Assembly: GCF_030678915.1 (NCBI RefSeq)
Contig: NZ_JAUUTZ010000004.1
Span: 124,001 to 188,000 of the forward strand
Length of the DNA: 64,000 bases
Source: Paracoccus wurundjeri
GTDB lineage: Bacteria > Pseudomonadota > Alphaproteobacteria > Rhodobacterales > Rhodobacteraceae
Direction of reading: 5' to 3'
In this document: positions 1 to 9,043 of the stretch, one piece after another
Position numbering within the stretch: the first letter of the stretch is position 1
Layout of the letters: each line of letters starts with the position of its first letter
Notes under the pieces: model-generated
Database searches by the model: none
The model's input: only the letters and a program-made list of their open reading frames with translations
What the model was told of the DNA's origin: nothing
Made by a program: the position numbers and the translations under genes

Positions 1-277
1 GGGCGATGAAGCGCGTGTTCTGCGCTCCGGTCAGTTCGGGATGGAAACTGCCCGCAAAACCGACCGGCCAAGAGACGCTTCCCGTAGTCGCCACCTTGCC
101 GTGATCCGGGCGCACGACCCCTGCGATCATGCGCAGCAGCGTGGATTTCCCCGCGCCATTCTGTCCCAGAAGACCGATGCTGGCGCCGGTCGGGAAGGTC
201 ACGCTGACATCGCGGGCAACCACCGTGGTGCGGCCGTTGACGGTGAAGCTTTTCGATAAGTTTTCCAGCCTGATCAT
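1..277 (-). CDS. kpsT: Capsule polysaccharide ABC exporter, ATP-binding protein (partial)
   Basis: N-terminal 92 residues of an ABC ATPase; the rest lies beyond the window edge. It opens MIRLENLSKSF and shows a Walker A loop GQNGAGKST at about residues 38-46, followed by IAGVVRPDHG and a WPVGFAGSFHPELTGAQN stretch typical of KpsT/Wzt-type ATPases, which power export of capsule or O-antigen polysaccharide with an inner-membrane permease. The start ATG at 275-277 shares one base with the stop of the upstream kpsE-like gene (TGATG), indicating translational coupling. The permease gene (KpsM) would be expected nearby beyond base 1. The subfamily call rests on the neighbour and the visible N-terminus only. 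Confidence 0.85.
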   Translation of the reverse strand, partial: MIRLENLSKSFTVNGRTTVVARDVSVTFPTGASIGLLGQNGAGKSTLLRMIAGVVRPDHGKVATTGSVSWPVGFAGSFHPELTGAQNTRFIA

Positions 278-1443
278 CAGTGACGGTCACGGTTGCTATA
301 GCCGATCAGCACAAGACTGAGCCAGCCGATGAAGATGAAGGTGACGGCCAGGACGGTGATCATCAGCCGCCGCGGGCGGGTCGCCGTCTCGGCGAGTGTG
401 GGCTCGACAAAAGTTGCCAGATAGCGGCTGTCCTGTTCCGATTTCGACCGTGCCGCTTCCACGCCGCCAAGCGCGATGGAATAGCTTTTCTCCGCGAGCT
501 CCAGATCGAGTTGCAGCTTGGTATATTTATCAACCACGGTGCTGAACTTGACGTCGCCCGTCGTGTCGCCGCCATAGCGCTGCTGTTCCTGTTCGATCCT
601 GCGTTGCAGGACGTCGACACGCATTTTCGCCTGATTGATGCGCACATCAGCCGTACCCTGCTCGCGCAGGGTTTCAAGCTGAACCATCGCTTCGGTCATT
701 TCCTGCGACAGGCTGGTAATGATGGTCGCGTTGGTAGTGATGAGCGCTTGCGGATCGATAAGTTTGTACTGATCGCGGAACTGTGCCAGAGCTATCCGCG
801 CATCGGCCAGTTGCTCCTCCGTCTGCTCCAGATCACGCCGGGCATAACGCAAGGTATTGTCTCGCGCTTCGTCCGAGATGGTGTTGACGAGCCGTCCCGC
901 CGCCCTGTGAATGCTTTGCGCAATCAGATTGGCGTCTTTTGACGTAAAGGCACGCACTTCAATCTCGATCATTCCCGTGGCGGAATCCACGCTGATCGTG
1001 ACCATTCGCTGCCAATATGCGACCAGTTCCTCGAGGCTGGAGTTCTCGCCAAGCGTGAAGAACCGGTCGCCCTCGGGCTTGGTATAAAGGGCTCGCAACC
1101 CGATTTCCCGATCCAGTTTGTTGACGAAATTCGGGCTGCGCAGATATTTGTAAAGAATCTGCGCATCGGTAGTCGTATTGCCCACGGACGGAAGTCCGAA
1201 TCCGGCAAGAATACCTAGGTTCTGCGCCTCTTCGTCACGCACCACAAATGAAACTTCCGAGACATATTGATCCTTGGCGATCAGGAACATGTAAGTGGTG
1301 ACAAGCAGGGCGGGCAAAGCAAATAGCAGCAAGAAGCTGCCAAGCACCAGAGTATGCCGCTTGGCCCAGCCTGCTTGTCCGACAGGCGCCGGGATACGTG
1401 GATTTGCGGATTTTACGCGCAATGGAGGGTCAAGATCTTTCAA
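277..1443 (-). CDS. kpsE: Capsule polysaccharide export inner-membrane protein, KpsE/CtrB-like (PCP-3)
   Basis: A 388-residue protein with a membrane helix at about residues 31-55, a long periplasmic part rich in coiled coil (about 170-330, many E/Q/R heptads) and a second membrane helix at about 358-381. This is the plan of polysaccharide co-polymerase family 3 (KpsE, CtrB, BexC), which links the KpsMT inner-membrane exporter to the outer-membrane channel. Length matches the family (about 380). The apparent start is TTG at 1443, three bases after the upstream gene's stop, with a GGACGG stretch as possible ribosome-binding site; no in-frame ATG lies nearby. Its stop overlaps the kpsT start. 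Membership in the export family is clear; the polymer is unknown. Confidence 0.85.
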   Translation of the reverse strand: MKDLDPPLRVKSANPRIPAPVGQAGWAKRHTLVLGSFLLLFALPALLVTTYMFLIAKDQYVSEVSFVVRDEEAQNLGILAGFGLPSVGNTTTDAQILYKYLRSPNFVNKLDREIGLRALYTKPEGDRFFTLGENSSLEELVAYWQRMVTISVDSATGMIEIEVRAFTSKDANLIAQSIHRAAGRLVNTISDEARDNTLRYARRDLEQTEEQLADARIALAQFRDQYKLIDPQALITTNATIITSLSQEMTEAMVQLETLREQGTADVRINQAKMRVDVLQRRIEQEQQRYGGDTTGDVKFSTVVDKYTKLQLDLELAEKSYSIALGGVEAARSKSEQDSRYLATFVEPTLAETATRPRRLMITVLAVTFIFIGWLSLVLIGYSNRDRH

Positions 1444-1446
1444 TGT

Positions 1447-3264
1447 TTACCGTCCATTCTTGCGGTGGGAATTGGGTGTCCTGTCATAGACGGCCACAGC
1501 ATCGGTCAGCGCCGCTTCGACTTCGTCCATAGCGGCAGCGGGGATCCGATCTTCGTGAACAAGATCTTCAAGCATGCGGTGACGCAGGTCGTGGCCGATG
1601 CTTTGCGGCATGCGCTCCGGCAGGCCGACACCGGCGGCATAATCGCGATATTTGAGGCTGTCTCCGCTAACCGCGTCCTCGAATCCTTCAAAGGTAATGA
1701 GCGCGACGGGAATGCCGTAAGCCTGGCAGGTGATATAGATGTGCATCGCGCTGGTCAGCACCGCATCATATTGCAGAAGCACTCCGATCAATGCCTCGAT
1801 ATCGCTGCGGCGCGATACCAGAACGGAATGTTCCTCGACATTTTCGGGCAACCGCAAAGAGATGTTGCGATGTGCAAAATGACGTATCAGCGCCAATTGC
1901 CCGTTCGTCCTGTGGCGCTTCAGCGGTATAAGCCGGGGCAGCATCGCCGCCGGATCGCCAAAGCGGTCTATTTTCGGGCCTCCTGCCTCTGCGACAAGCT
2001 TGGCGGAATATGGCCCTCGCAGCGAGATATAGGTGGCATTCGGCGCGATTTTGGTATCCGCACGGCTGAAACCGGTTCCCGCAAGAATGGAACTGCGCTG
2101 CGCGAACCGCCCGATGGAACCCACGGCCATGAGATGAGGCGCTGCATTGATCTGGTCAGGGCGCTGGAAGCGTATTGGCCTATCGAGCAGCCCTTGCAGG
2201 ATCAGGGGCGAAAGCCAGTCTCCGTAATTCCCGGGATAGGGCTTGTCCCACCATAACAGCGGCAAGGCATCGCCTTTCAGGGATGTGTCGTAATCCAGCA
2301 ACGCGAATGCCGCCCCGATCACGACGCGATCGGCATTTCCAAGCAGGCGCCGCGAGGTGATATCTGCGATCCGGGCGTGAACCGCCTCATGGCGACCTTC
2401 ACGGGCGTCATGTATGATGTTGTAAATGCTGCGCGGCGACAATTGACGCGAGGCGGGCAGGCTTGGTGACAGATATTCCGTCAGCCCGATTTCGTCCGAA
2501 AGCCTGCGCAGCGGCACGGCAACGCGCTGGGGCAGGGCAGTCTGCACCTGCCGTGCGGCTTTCAAGGCCATTGCCTTCATTTCGGGCCTTAGCCTGCTGC
2601 CGTTATGCGTGGCGCCAGAGCGATTATGCTGGGCCGCCAGCCCCTTGAAGGCTGCTACATTGCCACTGGAGCCGAAATAGAAGAAGGGGCGGCGTGCGCT
2701 GTCAGAAATATTCGCGCGTCCCAGCAGGGCTGATGACGGAATCATCTGGAAGGTGAGTCGTTCGGCATTCTTGCGCCAGGCTTCCTCGAAAAAGAAATCA
2801 TCTGTCGCACGCAGGTTTATGTTGTTGCAGGCCGCATAGGCGTCGCGAATATAATCGCGCGCCGCCGGAGTCGTGTTGATGCCCCAGAAGCACGGCTCCC
2901 AGAAGCGGGAGGTACTGGAATATCCTATTCGCATCGGATGGCCGAAGCCGCGTTGGAAGCCGATGATATCGGCTGAAAAATCTGCAACGAAATCCGGCAG
3001 ATAATCGATGTCGCAATCGATATCGATCCAGAAAATCTTGCGATGGGGGTTCCGCTCGCAAACCGAATGCAGGAAAGGGATCTTCTTACGGCATATTTCC
3101 AGCCATTCTTCGCCTGGTGCCTTGGGCACTTCCGCGATTTCATGGGCGATGCCCAGGCGATCAAGGGAACTGCGCAGTGTTGCCGCCGCCTGTGCATAAT
3201 AGTCGTCCGGCGTATGGAATGAGCAGAAAAGGATTTCCGGTGAAATCGGTGCGCCGAAATGCAT
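1447..3264 (-). CDS. Two-domain glycosyltransferase / polysaccharide pyruvyltransferase fusion
   Basis: About 605 residues with two apparent domains. Residues about 1-200 look like a nucleotide-sugar glycosyltransferase: EILFCSFHTPDDYY at the start, then IFWIDIDCDI with a DxD-like acidic motif, then a conserved FWGINTTPAARDYI region. Residues about 310-545 resemble the ExoV/GumL polysaccharide pyruvyltransferase family: LLWWDKPYPGNYGDWLSP, YISLRGPYSAKL, FGDPAAMLP, and TSAMHIYITCQAYGIP near the end. This suggests one protein that adds a sugar and a ketal pyruvate to a capsule repeat. Start chosen as ATG 3264 (GGGA eight bases upstream, directly before the domain); a GTG at 3315 would add 17 residues. 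It sits three bases upstream of kpsE in the same operon. Confidence 0.7.
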   Translation of the reverse strand: MHFGAPISPEILFCSFHTPDDYYAQAAATLRSSLDRLGIAHEIAEVPKAPGEEWLEICRKKIPFLHSVCERNPHRKIFWIDIDCDIDYLPDFVADFSADIIGFQRGFGHPMRIGYSSTSRFWEPCFWGINTTPAARDYIRDAYAACNNINLRATDDFFFEEAWRKNAERLTFQMIPSSALLGRANISDSARRPFFYFGSSGNVAAFKGLAAQHNRSGATHNGSRLRPEMKAMALKAARQVQTALPQRVAVPLRRLSDEIGLTEYLSPSLPASRQLSPRSIYNIIHDAREGRHEAVHARIADITSRRLLGNADRVVIGAAFALLDYDTSLKGDALPLLWWDKPYPGNYGDWLSPLILQGLLDRPIRFQRPDQINAAPHLMAVGSIGRFAQRSSILAGTGFSRADTKIAPNATYISLRGPYSAKLVAEAGGPKIDRFGDPAAMLPRLIPLKRHRTNGQLALIRHFAHRNISLRLPENVEEHSVLVSRRSDIEALIGVLLQYDAVLTSAMHIYITCQAYGIPVALITFEGFEDAVSGDSLKYRDYAAGVGLPERMPQSIGHDLRHRMLEDLVHEDRIPAAAMDEVEAALTDAVAVYDRTPNSHRKNGR

Positions 3265-3776
3265 AATCTGGGTCCCGCTTTCGGCTCGTACAGGTATCTG
3301 CAAAACTACCACCACTCTTGCAATTTTCGCCTCTATTTTAGGTCGAAACTGCGTTTGTCAGCAATAGATTGGCAAAAAAGAGACTAAATCTTGCAAATTT
3401 TACCAAATTACAGCGAAAATTATTCACCGTTATGCCTGCCGAAAAAAAATTTTATGTTCTTTGAGTGGCTCCAACAGTTTTTTCGTATTCCTCGGCAACG
3501 CCTTCTGGACGGCCTCGGTCGCAAATTTGGAAAATATAGGCCGATTTACGCTTATCCGTCTTCTGACTGTCACCCGCGATCGCAACGGTGCGTATTCGTA
3601 AATGCCGAAGATGGTTTCCCCTCGCATCAGAAAGGCCGATATGAAGCACGGTAATTAATCGCTGAGCCGGTTTTCTTTTCCTCCCATAACGAAAATGGGG
3701 TCGTAGGGCAAAGTTCCTTTTCTTGCGCGAACAGCCCCCTGCAAGCCAGATGGAGGACGGGAAACGGGGTAGATCA
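3265..3776. other. Intergenic region between divergent capsule and sarcosine-oxidase operons
   Basis: About 510 bases, clearly more A+T-rich than the surroundings, especially 3316-3540 with several poly-A and poly-T tracts. It separates a minus-strand gene from the plus-strand sox-like operon and must carry both promoters. Short open frames here (for example 3391-3654 on plus) have no recognisable domain and an atypical composition, so they are not called. No convincing tRNA, riboswitch or insertion-sequence end was seen. Confidence 0.5.
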
Positions 3777-5018
3777 ATGCCGATGGAATTGCTGAAATAC
3801 GGGTTGAGACGGGGGCACCGGCCCTATCGCGACATTCCCGCGACCCCCGATCTGCGTAAGCGATATGATGTGGTGATCATTGGCGGCGGCGGGCATGGGC
3901 TGGCGGCAGCCTATTACCTGTCGCATTATCACGGCATTTCCGACATTGCAGTGCTGGAAAAGGGCTATCTCGCCGGTGGCAATACGGCGCGGAACACGAC
4001 GACGATCCGGTCGAACTATCTGACTCTGCCCTCGATCGAATTCTATCGCGAGGGGCTTTCGCTGTTTGAAACCATGTCGCAGGAGCTTGGCTTCAACGTG
4101 ATGTTCTCGCAGCGGGGTCAGTTGACGCTGGCCCATTCCGATGCGGCGATGCGCAGCTTTCGGCTGCGGGCGGAAATGGGCAAGCATGCTGGTATCCGTG
4201 CCGAGGTCGTCGATGCCAGGACGGTACAGACACTGTGCCCGCATGTGAACATGGATTTCGGCGGTCAGCACGAGGTCCTGGGCGGGCTATGGCATGCCGA
4301 TGGCGGTACCGCGCGCCACGATGCCGTGGCCTGGGGCTATGCCAAGCGGGCTGCCGAAAAGGGCGTCGAGATCCATCAGCGCACCGAGGTTACGGGCTTC
4401 GGCATTACCGGCAGCCGCATGACCAAGCTGCATACCAATCGCGGCACCATCGCGGCGGGGCAGATCCTGCAAGCCGCGGGCGGGATGAACGGGCGTATTG
4501 GGGAAATGGCCGGAATCCGGTTGCCGATCCGTAATTTTCCCTTGCAGGCCATGGTAACGCAGCCGCTGAAGCCTTTCATGGATATCCTGCTGTCATCCTC
4601 GAATCTGCATACCTATCTGGTGCAGTCCTCGCGCGGGGAGATCGTGATTGGTGGCGGAACCGATCCCTATCAGTTGATCTCCACGCGCTCCAGCCTGCCG
4701 CAGAAAGAGGCGCTGGCGACCGGCGCGCTGCAACTGATGCCCTTCCTGCATAATGTCAAGATTTTGCGGCAATGGGCCGGGATCACCGATATCACGCCCG
4801 ATTTCAGCCCTATCATGGGGGCGTCGCCCCTGCAGAATTACTGGCTTGACGCCGGTTGGGGAACATGGGGGTTCAAGGCGACTGCGGTGGCCGGAAAACG
4901 CATGGCCGAGACCATCGCGACGGGGCGGGTGCCGGATCTTCTGATGCCTTTCGCTCTGGAACGTTTCGAACGGTTCGAGCTGTTGAACGAAATGGGCGCC
5001 ACGGCGGCCGGGCACTAG
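3777..5018 (+). CDS. soxB: Sarcosine oxidase beta subunit-like FAD/FMN oxidoreductase
   Basis: A 413-residue DAO-family flavoprotein resembling the beta subunit of heterotetrameric sarcosine oxidase, which oxidatively N-demethylates sarcosine-type substrates in the cytoplasm. A Rossmann FAD motif VVIIGGGGHGLAAAYYL lies at about residues 32-48. GGTARHDAV near residue 177 contains the histidine (about H181) matching the one that carries covalent FMN in characterised beta subunits. The C-terminal half has GEIVIGGGTDPY and GWGTWGFKATAVAGK. The start ATG 3777 follows a purine-rich GGGG stretch; a TTG frame start at 3723 lacks support. First gene of the B-D-A-G operon, nine bases before the delta subunit. 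The exact substrate (sarcosine, dimethylglycine or another N-methyl amino acid) cannot be told from sequence. Confidence 0.85.
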   Translation: MPMELLKYGLRRGHRPYRDIPATPDLRKRYDVVIIGGGGHGLAAAYYLSHYHGISDIAVLEKGYLAGGNTARNTTTIRSNYLTLPSIEFYREGLSLFETMSQELGFNVMFSQRGQLTLAHSDAAMRSFRLRAEMGKHAGIRAEVVDARTVQTLCPHVNMDFGGQHEVLGGLWHADGGTARHDAVAWGYAKRAAEKGVEIHQRTEVTGFGITGSRMTKLHTNRGTIAAGQILQAAGGMNGRIGEMAGIRLPIRNFPLQAMVTQPLKPFMDILLSSSNLHTYLVQSSRGEIVIGGGTDPYQLISTRSSLPQKEALATGALQLMPFLHNVKILRQWAGITDITPDFSPIMGASPLQNYWLDAGWGTWGFKATAVAGKRMAETIATGRVPDLLMPFALERFERFELLNEMGATAAGH

Positions 5019-5027
5019 GAGCAAACG

Positions 5028-5297
5028 ATGAAAATCATGACCTGCCCGATGAACGGGCCTCGCAACATCTCGGAATTCCAGTGGCTCGGTCCCGCCCATG
5101 ATGCGGCTGAGGCGACGGATGAAAACCTGATCACTCGTCTTTTCCATACGCCGAATCCAATGGGTGTACTGCGTGAATGGTGGCGTCATACGCCGTCCAG
5201 CACCGTGTTCATCGCCGAACGCGATCTGATCACCGATGAAATCCTGCGTACCTATCTGAAGGGATCGGACGCAGACAAACCGCAGACGAATTCATGA
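5028..5297 (+). CDS. soxD: Sarcosine oxidase delta subunit-like, zinc site degraded
   Basis: An 89-residue protein in the position and size of the delta subunit of heterotetrameric sarcosine oxidase. Characterised delta subunits bind zinc through CPxC near the N-terminus and an H-x3-C pair further on. Here C6 is kept (MTCPMNGPRN) but the second cysteine is N9. The later histidine (about H54, WWRHTPSS) is kept but the cysteine four residues on is S58. Two of four ligands are therefore missing, so zinc binding is doubtful. The start is preceded by AGGAGC, which overlaps the soxB stop region. Seven bases separate it from soxA. The family call rests on gene order, size and the weak N-terminal motif. 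Confidence 0.75.
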   Translation: MKIMTCPMNGPRNISEFQWLGPAHDAAEATDENLITRLFHTPNPMGVLREWWRHTPSSTVFIAERDLITDEILRTYLKGSDADKPQTNS

Positions 5298-5304
5298 GCG
5301 CAGC

Positions 5305-8178
5305 ATGATGAACAGACTTGGCAATGGCTGGGGTAGCCGCATCGACCGCAGCGCTCATATCGGCTTTACCTTCGAGGGGCGTCGCATAGCGGCCCATGCC
5401 GGCGATACCATCGCCAGTGCGCTCGCTGCGAATGGCGAATGGATCCTGTCGCGATCCTTCAAATATCACCGTCCACGCGGCATCCTGACAATGGCGGGAC
5501 AGGATGCCAATACGCTGGTCCAGATCGGGGATGAGGCCAATGCGCGCGCCGATCTGCGCCCGGTCGCCGAGGGCATCTCGGTCACCCCGCAGAATGTCAG
5601 TGGCAGCTTACGCCGGGACCGGGGTCGTATTGTCGATCATCTGGGCCGTTTCCTGCCAGTAGGTTTTTATTATCGCAGTTTTTTCGCCCCCGGCCGGAAC
5701 AGCTGGTTGAAATGGTGGGAGCCGATCATCCGCAAATCCGCGGGGCTTGGCGTGGTCTGCATTGATCCGGCGCCGCGCCGCTATTTCAAGGAAACCCGGT
5801 ATTGCGATGTGCTGGTGGTGGGCGCGGGGCCCGCGGGTCTGGCCGCGGCGATCCGCGCGGCCGAAGCGGGGGCGGATGTGCTTCTGGTGGAAAAAGAACC
5901 TGATCTGGGGGGCGCGCTGACCTATGCCCGCTTTGACGTCGAAACCACCGACGCGACTGAAAAACTGGCCGCTCTTGGAGACAGGGCAGCGGCGTTGCCG
6001 AATCTCACCATCCTGCCGGGCGCGACCTGTAACGGGTATTTCAGCGATCACTGGATGCCGGTTCTGCATGGCGACCGCATGATCCGTGTTCGCGCCTCGG
6101 AACTGGTATTGGCAACGGGGGCGCATGAGCAGCCGCTGACATTTCGCAATAACGACCTGCCAGGGGTGATGCTTTCCTCGGCCGCCCAGCGGTTGATGCG
6201 GCATTACGCTGTACGCCCCGGTCAGCGGGCGGTGGTTTATGCGGGCGATCGCGACGGCTATCTGGTGGCGCTGGATCTTGACGATGCGGGGCTTCAGATT
6301 GCCGCCGTCGTTGATCCCGAGACAGGGGACCGTGACAGGCTGTCCGTCGAACTGACCCGGCGTGGCGTGCGGGTCATGCGTGGCTGCCATATTCTTCAGG
6401 CGCGGGGCAACCTGCATCTGAAGGCGGTCGAGATTCAGGACGGCAAAGGTGCCGGAACCAGGCTGGATTGCGATCTGCTGGTCATGGCCGGGGGTTATAC
6501 ACCGGGCTATCAGCTTGCGTTGCATGCCGGGGCGCGGCTGTCCTCGGATGACGGCGGCACGCATTTCTCGATCACCGATGTGCCGGCCCATATCCATCTT
6601 GCCGGAGCGGTGGCGGGCCTGTCCGATCTGGCTGCGGTGATCGCCAGCGGCGCGGTCGCCGGGGCAAGGGCTGCGGCGGGGCTGGGGTTGGCTGCCGCGC
6701 CGGATTTGCCCCCGGTGCAAGCCGGGTGGCGAAGGGCGGCTTCGTTGCGGGCTCATCCGAAAGGTCGCGATTTCGTCGATTTCGACGAGGATCTGCAGGT
6801 CAAGGATATCGAAAATGCCGTCGCCGACGGTTATCGCGAGCTGGAACTGGTCAAACGCTATTCTACCGTTGGCATGGGTCCATCGCAGGGGCGCCATGCC
6901 GCGCTGGCGACGGCACGAATCGTCGCCCGGAAGACCGCACGCAGTCTGGCCGAGATCGGTATCACCACTTCGCGCCCACCCTTCGGTCCCGAAAAGCTGG
7001 GCCTGCTGGCCGATACCACGCCCGAGCGGTATCGCCACACTGCGCTGCATGCCACGCATCTGGCTGCGGGCGCAAGGATGATGCCGGTCGGCGCATGGTG
7101 GCGTCCTTTCGTTTATCCGGGGCAGGATTCCGTGGCCGATGCGATCCGTCGCGAAATCTGCGTGGTCCGCGAGGTAGCGGGGATGCTGGACGTATCGACC
7201 CTTGGCAAGCTGGAACTGCGCGGCCCCGATGCCGGGGCGTTCCTTGATCGCATCTATACGATGGCGCATGCCTCGCAGCCCCTTGGCCGGGTTCGTTACT
7301 GCCTTGCCTTGAACGAGATGGGCTCGGTTATGGATGACGGCGTGGCATATCGCTTGGCGGAGGACCATTTCTATGTCACGGCCACGACCGGCGCGGTCGA
7401 ACGGCTTTATGCCGAAATGATGCTGCAAAAGACCATCCACGGCATGAATGTCGATATCCAGAACGTTACCGCAGCCTTTGCGGCGATCAACCTGACCGGT
7501 CCCCGCGCACGCATGGTGCTGCAACGCCTGTCCGGCACGCTGGATTTCAGCCGCGAGGGCTTTGCCTTTCTGGATGGTCGCAGGGGCGAACTGGCGGGCT
7601 GCCCGGTCCGGGTCATGCGGATCGGCTTTACCGGTGAACTCAGCTATGAAATCCATCTGCCGCAATCCCATGCGGCGGGCCTTTGGGCGGCACTGCTCAA
7701 GGCGGGCGCGGATCTGAGCCTGCGACCTTATGGGCTTGAAGCGTCGCGTATCCTGCGGCTGGAAAAGGGTCATATCATTATCGGTCAGGATACCGATGCG
7801 CTGACCACGCCGGATGAGTTGGGTATGGGTTGGGCATTATCGCGCAAAAAGCCTTTCTACATGGGCAAGGCCGCAGTCGAACGGCGAAGGAGCCTTGGCG
7901 AGAAGCGCCGCCTTTGCGGTTTCGTTCTGCCGGGCGAGAATATGGCGGAGATCGGGGAATCTTCATTGGTGCTGAGGGAGGGACATCCCGTCGGTCATGT
8001 TACCTCATTCGGGTATTCGCCCAGCTTGGCGAAATGGATCGGGCTTGCCTATGTCGCGCCCGAGCAGGCCGGGCCGGGAACGCAAATCAGGTTGCGCGGC
8101 TTTACAGGGACCGAGATCGACGCGGCAGTCTCGGCTCTGCCCTTCTATGACGCAGAAAACGCAAGGCAGGAGATGTAA
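5305..8178 (+). CDS. soxA: Sarcosine oxidase alpha subunit-like
   Basis: A 957-residue protein with the usual three-part alpha-subunit plan. The N-terminus is ferredoxin-like (FTFEGRRIAAHAGDTIASAL and SFKYHRPRGI). The middle is a FAD/NAD-type domain with VLVVGAGPAGLAAAIRA near residue 170. The C-terminal third is a GcvT-like folate domain (DVSTLGKLELRGPDAGAFL near 630 through ITLTGPR- and GFTGELSYEIH-type blocks). In the holoenzyme it takes up the C1 unit as methylene-tetrahydrofolate and reduces NAD. Starts at ATG 5305 or the adjacent 5308. It sits between delta and gamma; the gamma start follows the stop with no gap. A 721-residue open frame on the opposite strand (5608-7773) is a composition artefact. 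Confidence 0.88.
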   Translation: MMNRLGNGWGSRIDRSAHIGFTFEGRRIAAHAGDTIASALAANGEWILSRSFKYHRPRGILTMAGQDANTLVQIGDEANARADLRPVAEGISVTPQNVSGSLRRDRGRIVDHLGRFLPVGFYYRSFFAPGRNSWLKWWEPIIRKSAGLGVVCIDPAPRRYFKETRYCDVLVVGAGPAGLAAAIRAAEAGADVLLVEKEPDLGGALTYARFDVETTDATEKLAALGDRAAALPNLTILPGATCNGYFSDHWMPVLHGDRMIRVRASELVLATGAHEQPLTFRNNDLPGVMLSSAAQRLMRHYAVRPGQRAVVYAGDRDGYLVALDLDDAGLQIAAVVDPETGDRDRLSVELTRRGVRVMRGCHILQARGNLHLKAVEIQDGKGAGTRLDCDLLVMAGGYTPGYQLALHAGARLSSDDGGTHFSITDVPAHIHLAGAVAGLSDLAAVIASGAVAGARAAAGLGLAAAPDLPPVQAGWRRAASLRAHPKGRDFVDFDEDLQVKDIENAVADGYRELELVKRYSTVGMGPSQGRHAALATARIVARKTARSLAEIGITTSRPPFGPEKLGLLADTTPERYRHTALHATHLAAGARMMPVGAWWRPFVYPGQDSVADAIRREICVVREVAGMLDVSTLGKLELRGPDAGAFLDRIYTMAHASQPLGRVRYCLALNEMGSVMDDGVAYRLAEDHFYVTATTGAVERLYAEMMLQKTIHGMNVDIQNVTAAFAAINLTGPRARMVLQRLSGTLDFSREGFAFLDGRRGELAGCPVRVMRIGFTGELSYEIHLPQSHAAGLWAALLKAGADLSLRPYGLEASRILRLEKGHIIIGQDTDALTTPDELGMGWALSRKKPFYMGKAAVERRRSLGEKRRLCGFVLPGENMAEIGESSLVLREGHPVGHVTSFGYSPSLAKWIGLAYVAPEQAGPGTQIRLRGFTGTEIDAAVSALPFYDAENARQEM

Positions 8179-8790
8179 ATGGCCGTGCATAACGTATCGG
8201 CCCGGAACTGGCCGCTTGAAAATCGGCTGCCCTTGGTGGCCACATGGGGGGCGGATGGGCGGGACCTGTTGCTCGATCTGTCCGCATTGCCGCGTTTCGG
8301 ATTGCGTGGCCCGGGTGCGATCGCATGGCTTACTGCCTGCGATTGCCCTGTGCCGGAAAGCTTGGATCACGTGATCGAGACCGATGGCATGACCATCGCC
8401 CGGCTGGGCGCGGAAGAGTTTGTCATTCTGGCCGATCCCGTTGCCGGATCGTCCCGGCTGACGCAATTGCGGAGGAAATGGCGGGATGCGCCCGGTCCTA
8501 AGGGATTTGACGCATATCGAGAGGAAAGCTGGTGCTGGCTGAACCTGTCCGGGCCGGGTGTGTCCGAGGCATTGCCGCTTCTGACCGCGATTGACAGTCG
8601 GACCCATGCTTTCGGGCCGGGGACGGTCATGCAGACGCGGGCCATGCATATGGATGCGGTGCTGATCCGCAATGAGCGGGGTGGGCAGCCGGGGCTGGAT
8701 ATGCTGTTCGATATTGCCTCATCCGAATATGCGGCAGATTTCATTGCGGATGTTCTGCCGGGTTTCGAGATGAGCCGATTGGCGGGCTGA
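8179..8790 (+). CDS. soxG: Sarcosine oxidase gamma subunit-like
   Basis: A 203-residue protein starting directly after the soxA stop (TAA-ATG), so probably translationally coupled. It shows features of the gamma subunit: a GcvT-like small fold with FGLRGPGAIAWLTA early on, a central WCWLNLSGPGVSEALPLLTAIDSR-type region, and a C-terminal DMLFDIASSEYAADFI block. Length is normal for gamma (about 180-210). The subunit is poorly conserved across the family, so the call leans on position as the last gene of B-D-A-G. Downstream lies a repeated GC-rich intergenic element, and the next genes run in the opposite direction. Confidence 0.82.
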   Translation: MAVHNVSARNWPLENRLPLVATWGADGRDLLLDLSALPRFGLRGPGAIAWLTACDCPVPESLDHVIETDGMTIARLGAEEFVILADPVAGSSRLTQLRRKWRDAPGPKGFDAYREESWCWLNLSGPGVSEALPLLTAIDSRTHAFGPGTVMQTRAMHMDAVLIRNERGGQPGLDMLFDIASSEYAADFIADVLPGFEMSRLAG

Positions 8791-8890
8791 TCGTCCGCCC
8801 TGCACCAGAAACCGAAGCAAAACCTGCCCGATCTGATGGGCTGGATGGGTTTGAGAGTGTCTCCCGCTGCATCGGAAACGCCGGTTATTC

Positions 8891-8958
8891 GCGTCCCGCG
8901 ATGGCCGGGGGCGCTGCCCCCCGGACCCCCGAGGTATTTGGACAAAGAAGAAGGGAGG
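8891..8958 (+). repeat. Dispersed intergenic repeat, copy 1
   Basis: A 68-base element also found at 55046-55114 in the same orientation. Both copies begin GCGTCCCGCGATGG, pass through a G/C-rich hairpin segment, and end with an identical block CCCCCGAGGTATTTGGAC followed by AAAGAAGAAGGG. Here the hairpin is CCGGGGG-N6-CCCCCGG (8905-8924). The copy lies between the 3' ends of convergent operons (soxG and the amino acid ABC transporter), so it may serve as a two-way transcription stop or RNA 3' structure. No gene lies in the surrounding 8791-9043 gap. Confidence 0.75.
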
Positions 8959-9043
8959 AAGACCCGAATCCGGGCGGGCGCGACATGCCCCATTGTGGAT
9001 TTTGGGATGCTGAGGGCGAGATGGTGTCCAGTTGATGACCTGT

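Noticed and set aside
3391-3654. 87-residue open frame in the A/T-rich gap before soxB
   Set aside because: Atypical composition, no ribosome-binding site and no recognisable family.
5608-7773. 721-residue open frame on the minus strand
   Set aside because: It lies wholly inside soxA on the opposite strand, has no recognisable domain and has the H/R/Q/P-rich composition typical of antisense frames in G+C-rich genes.
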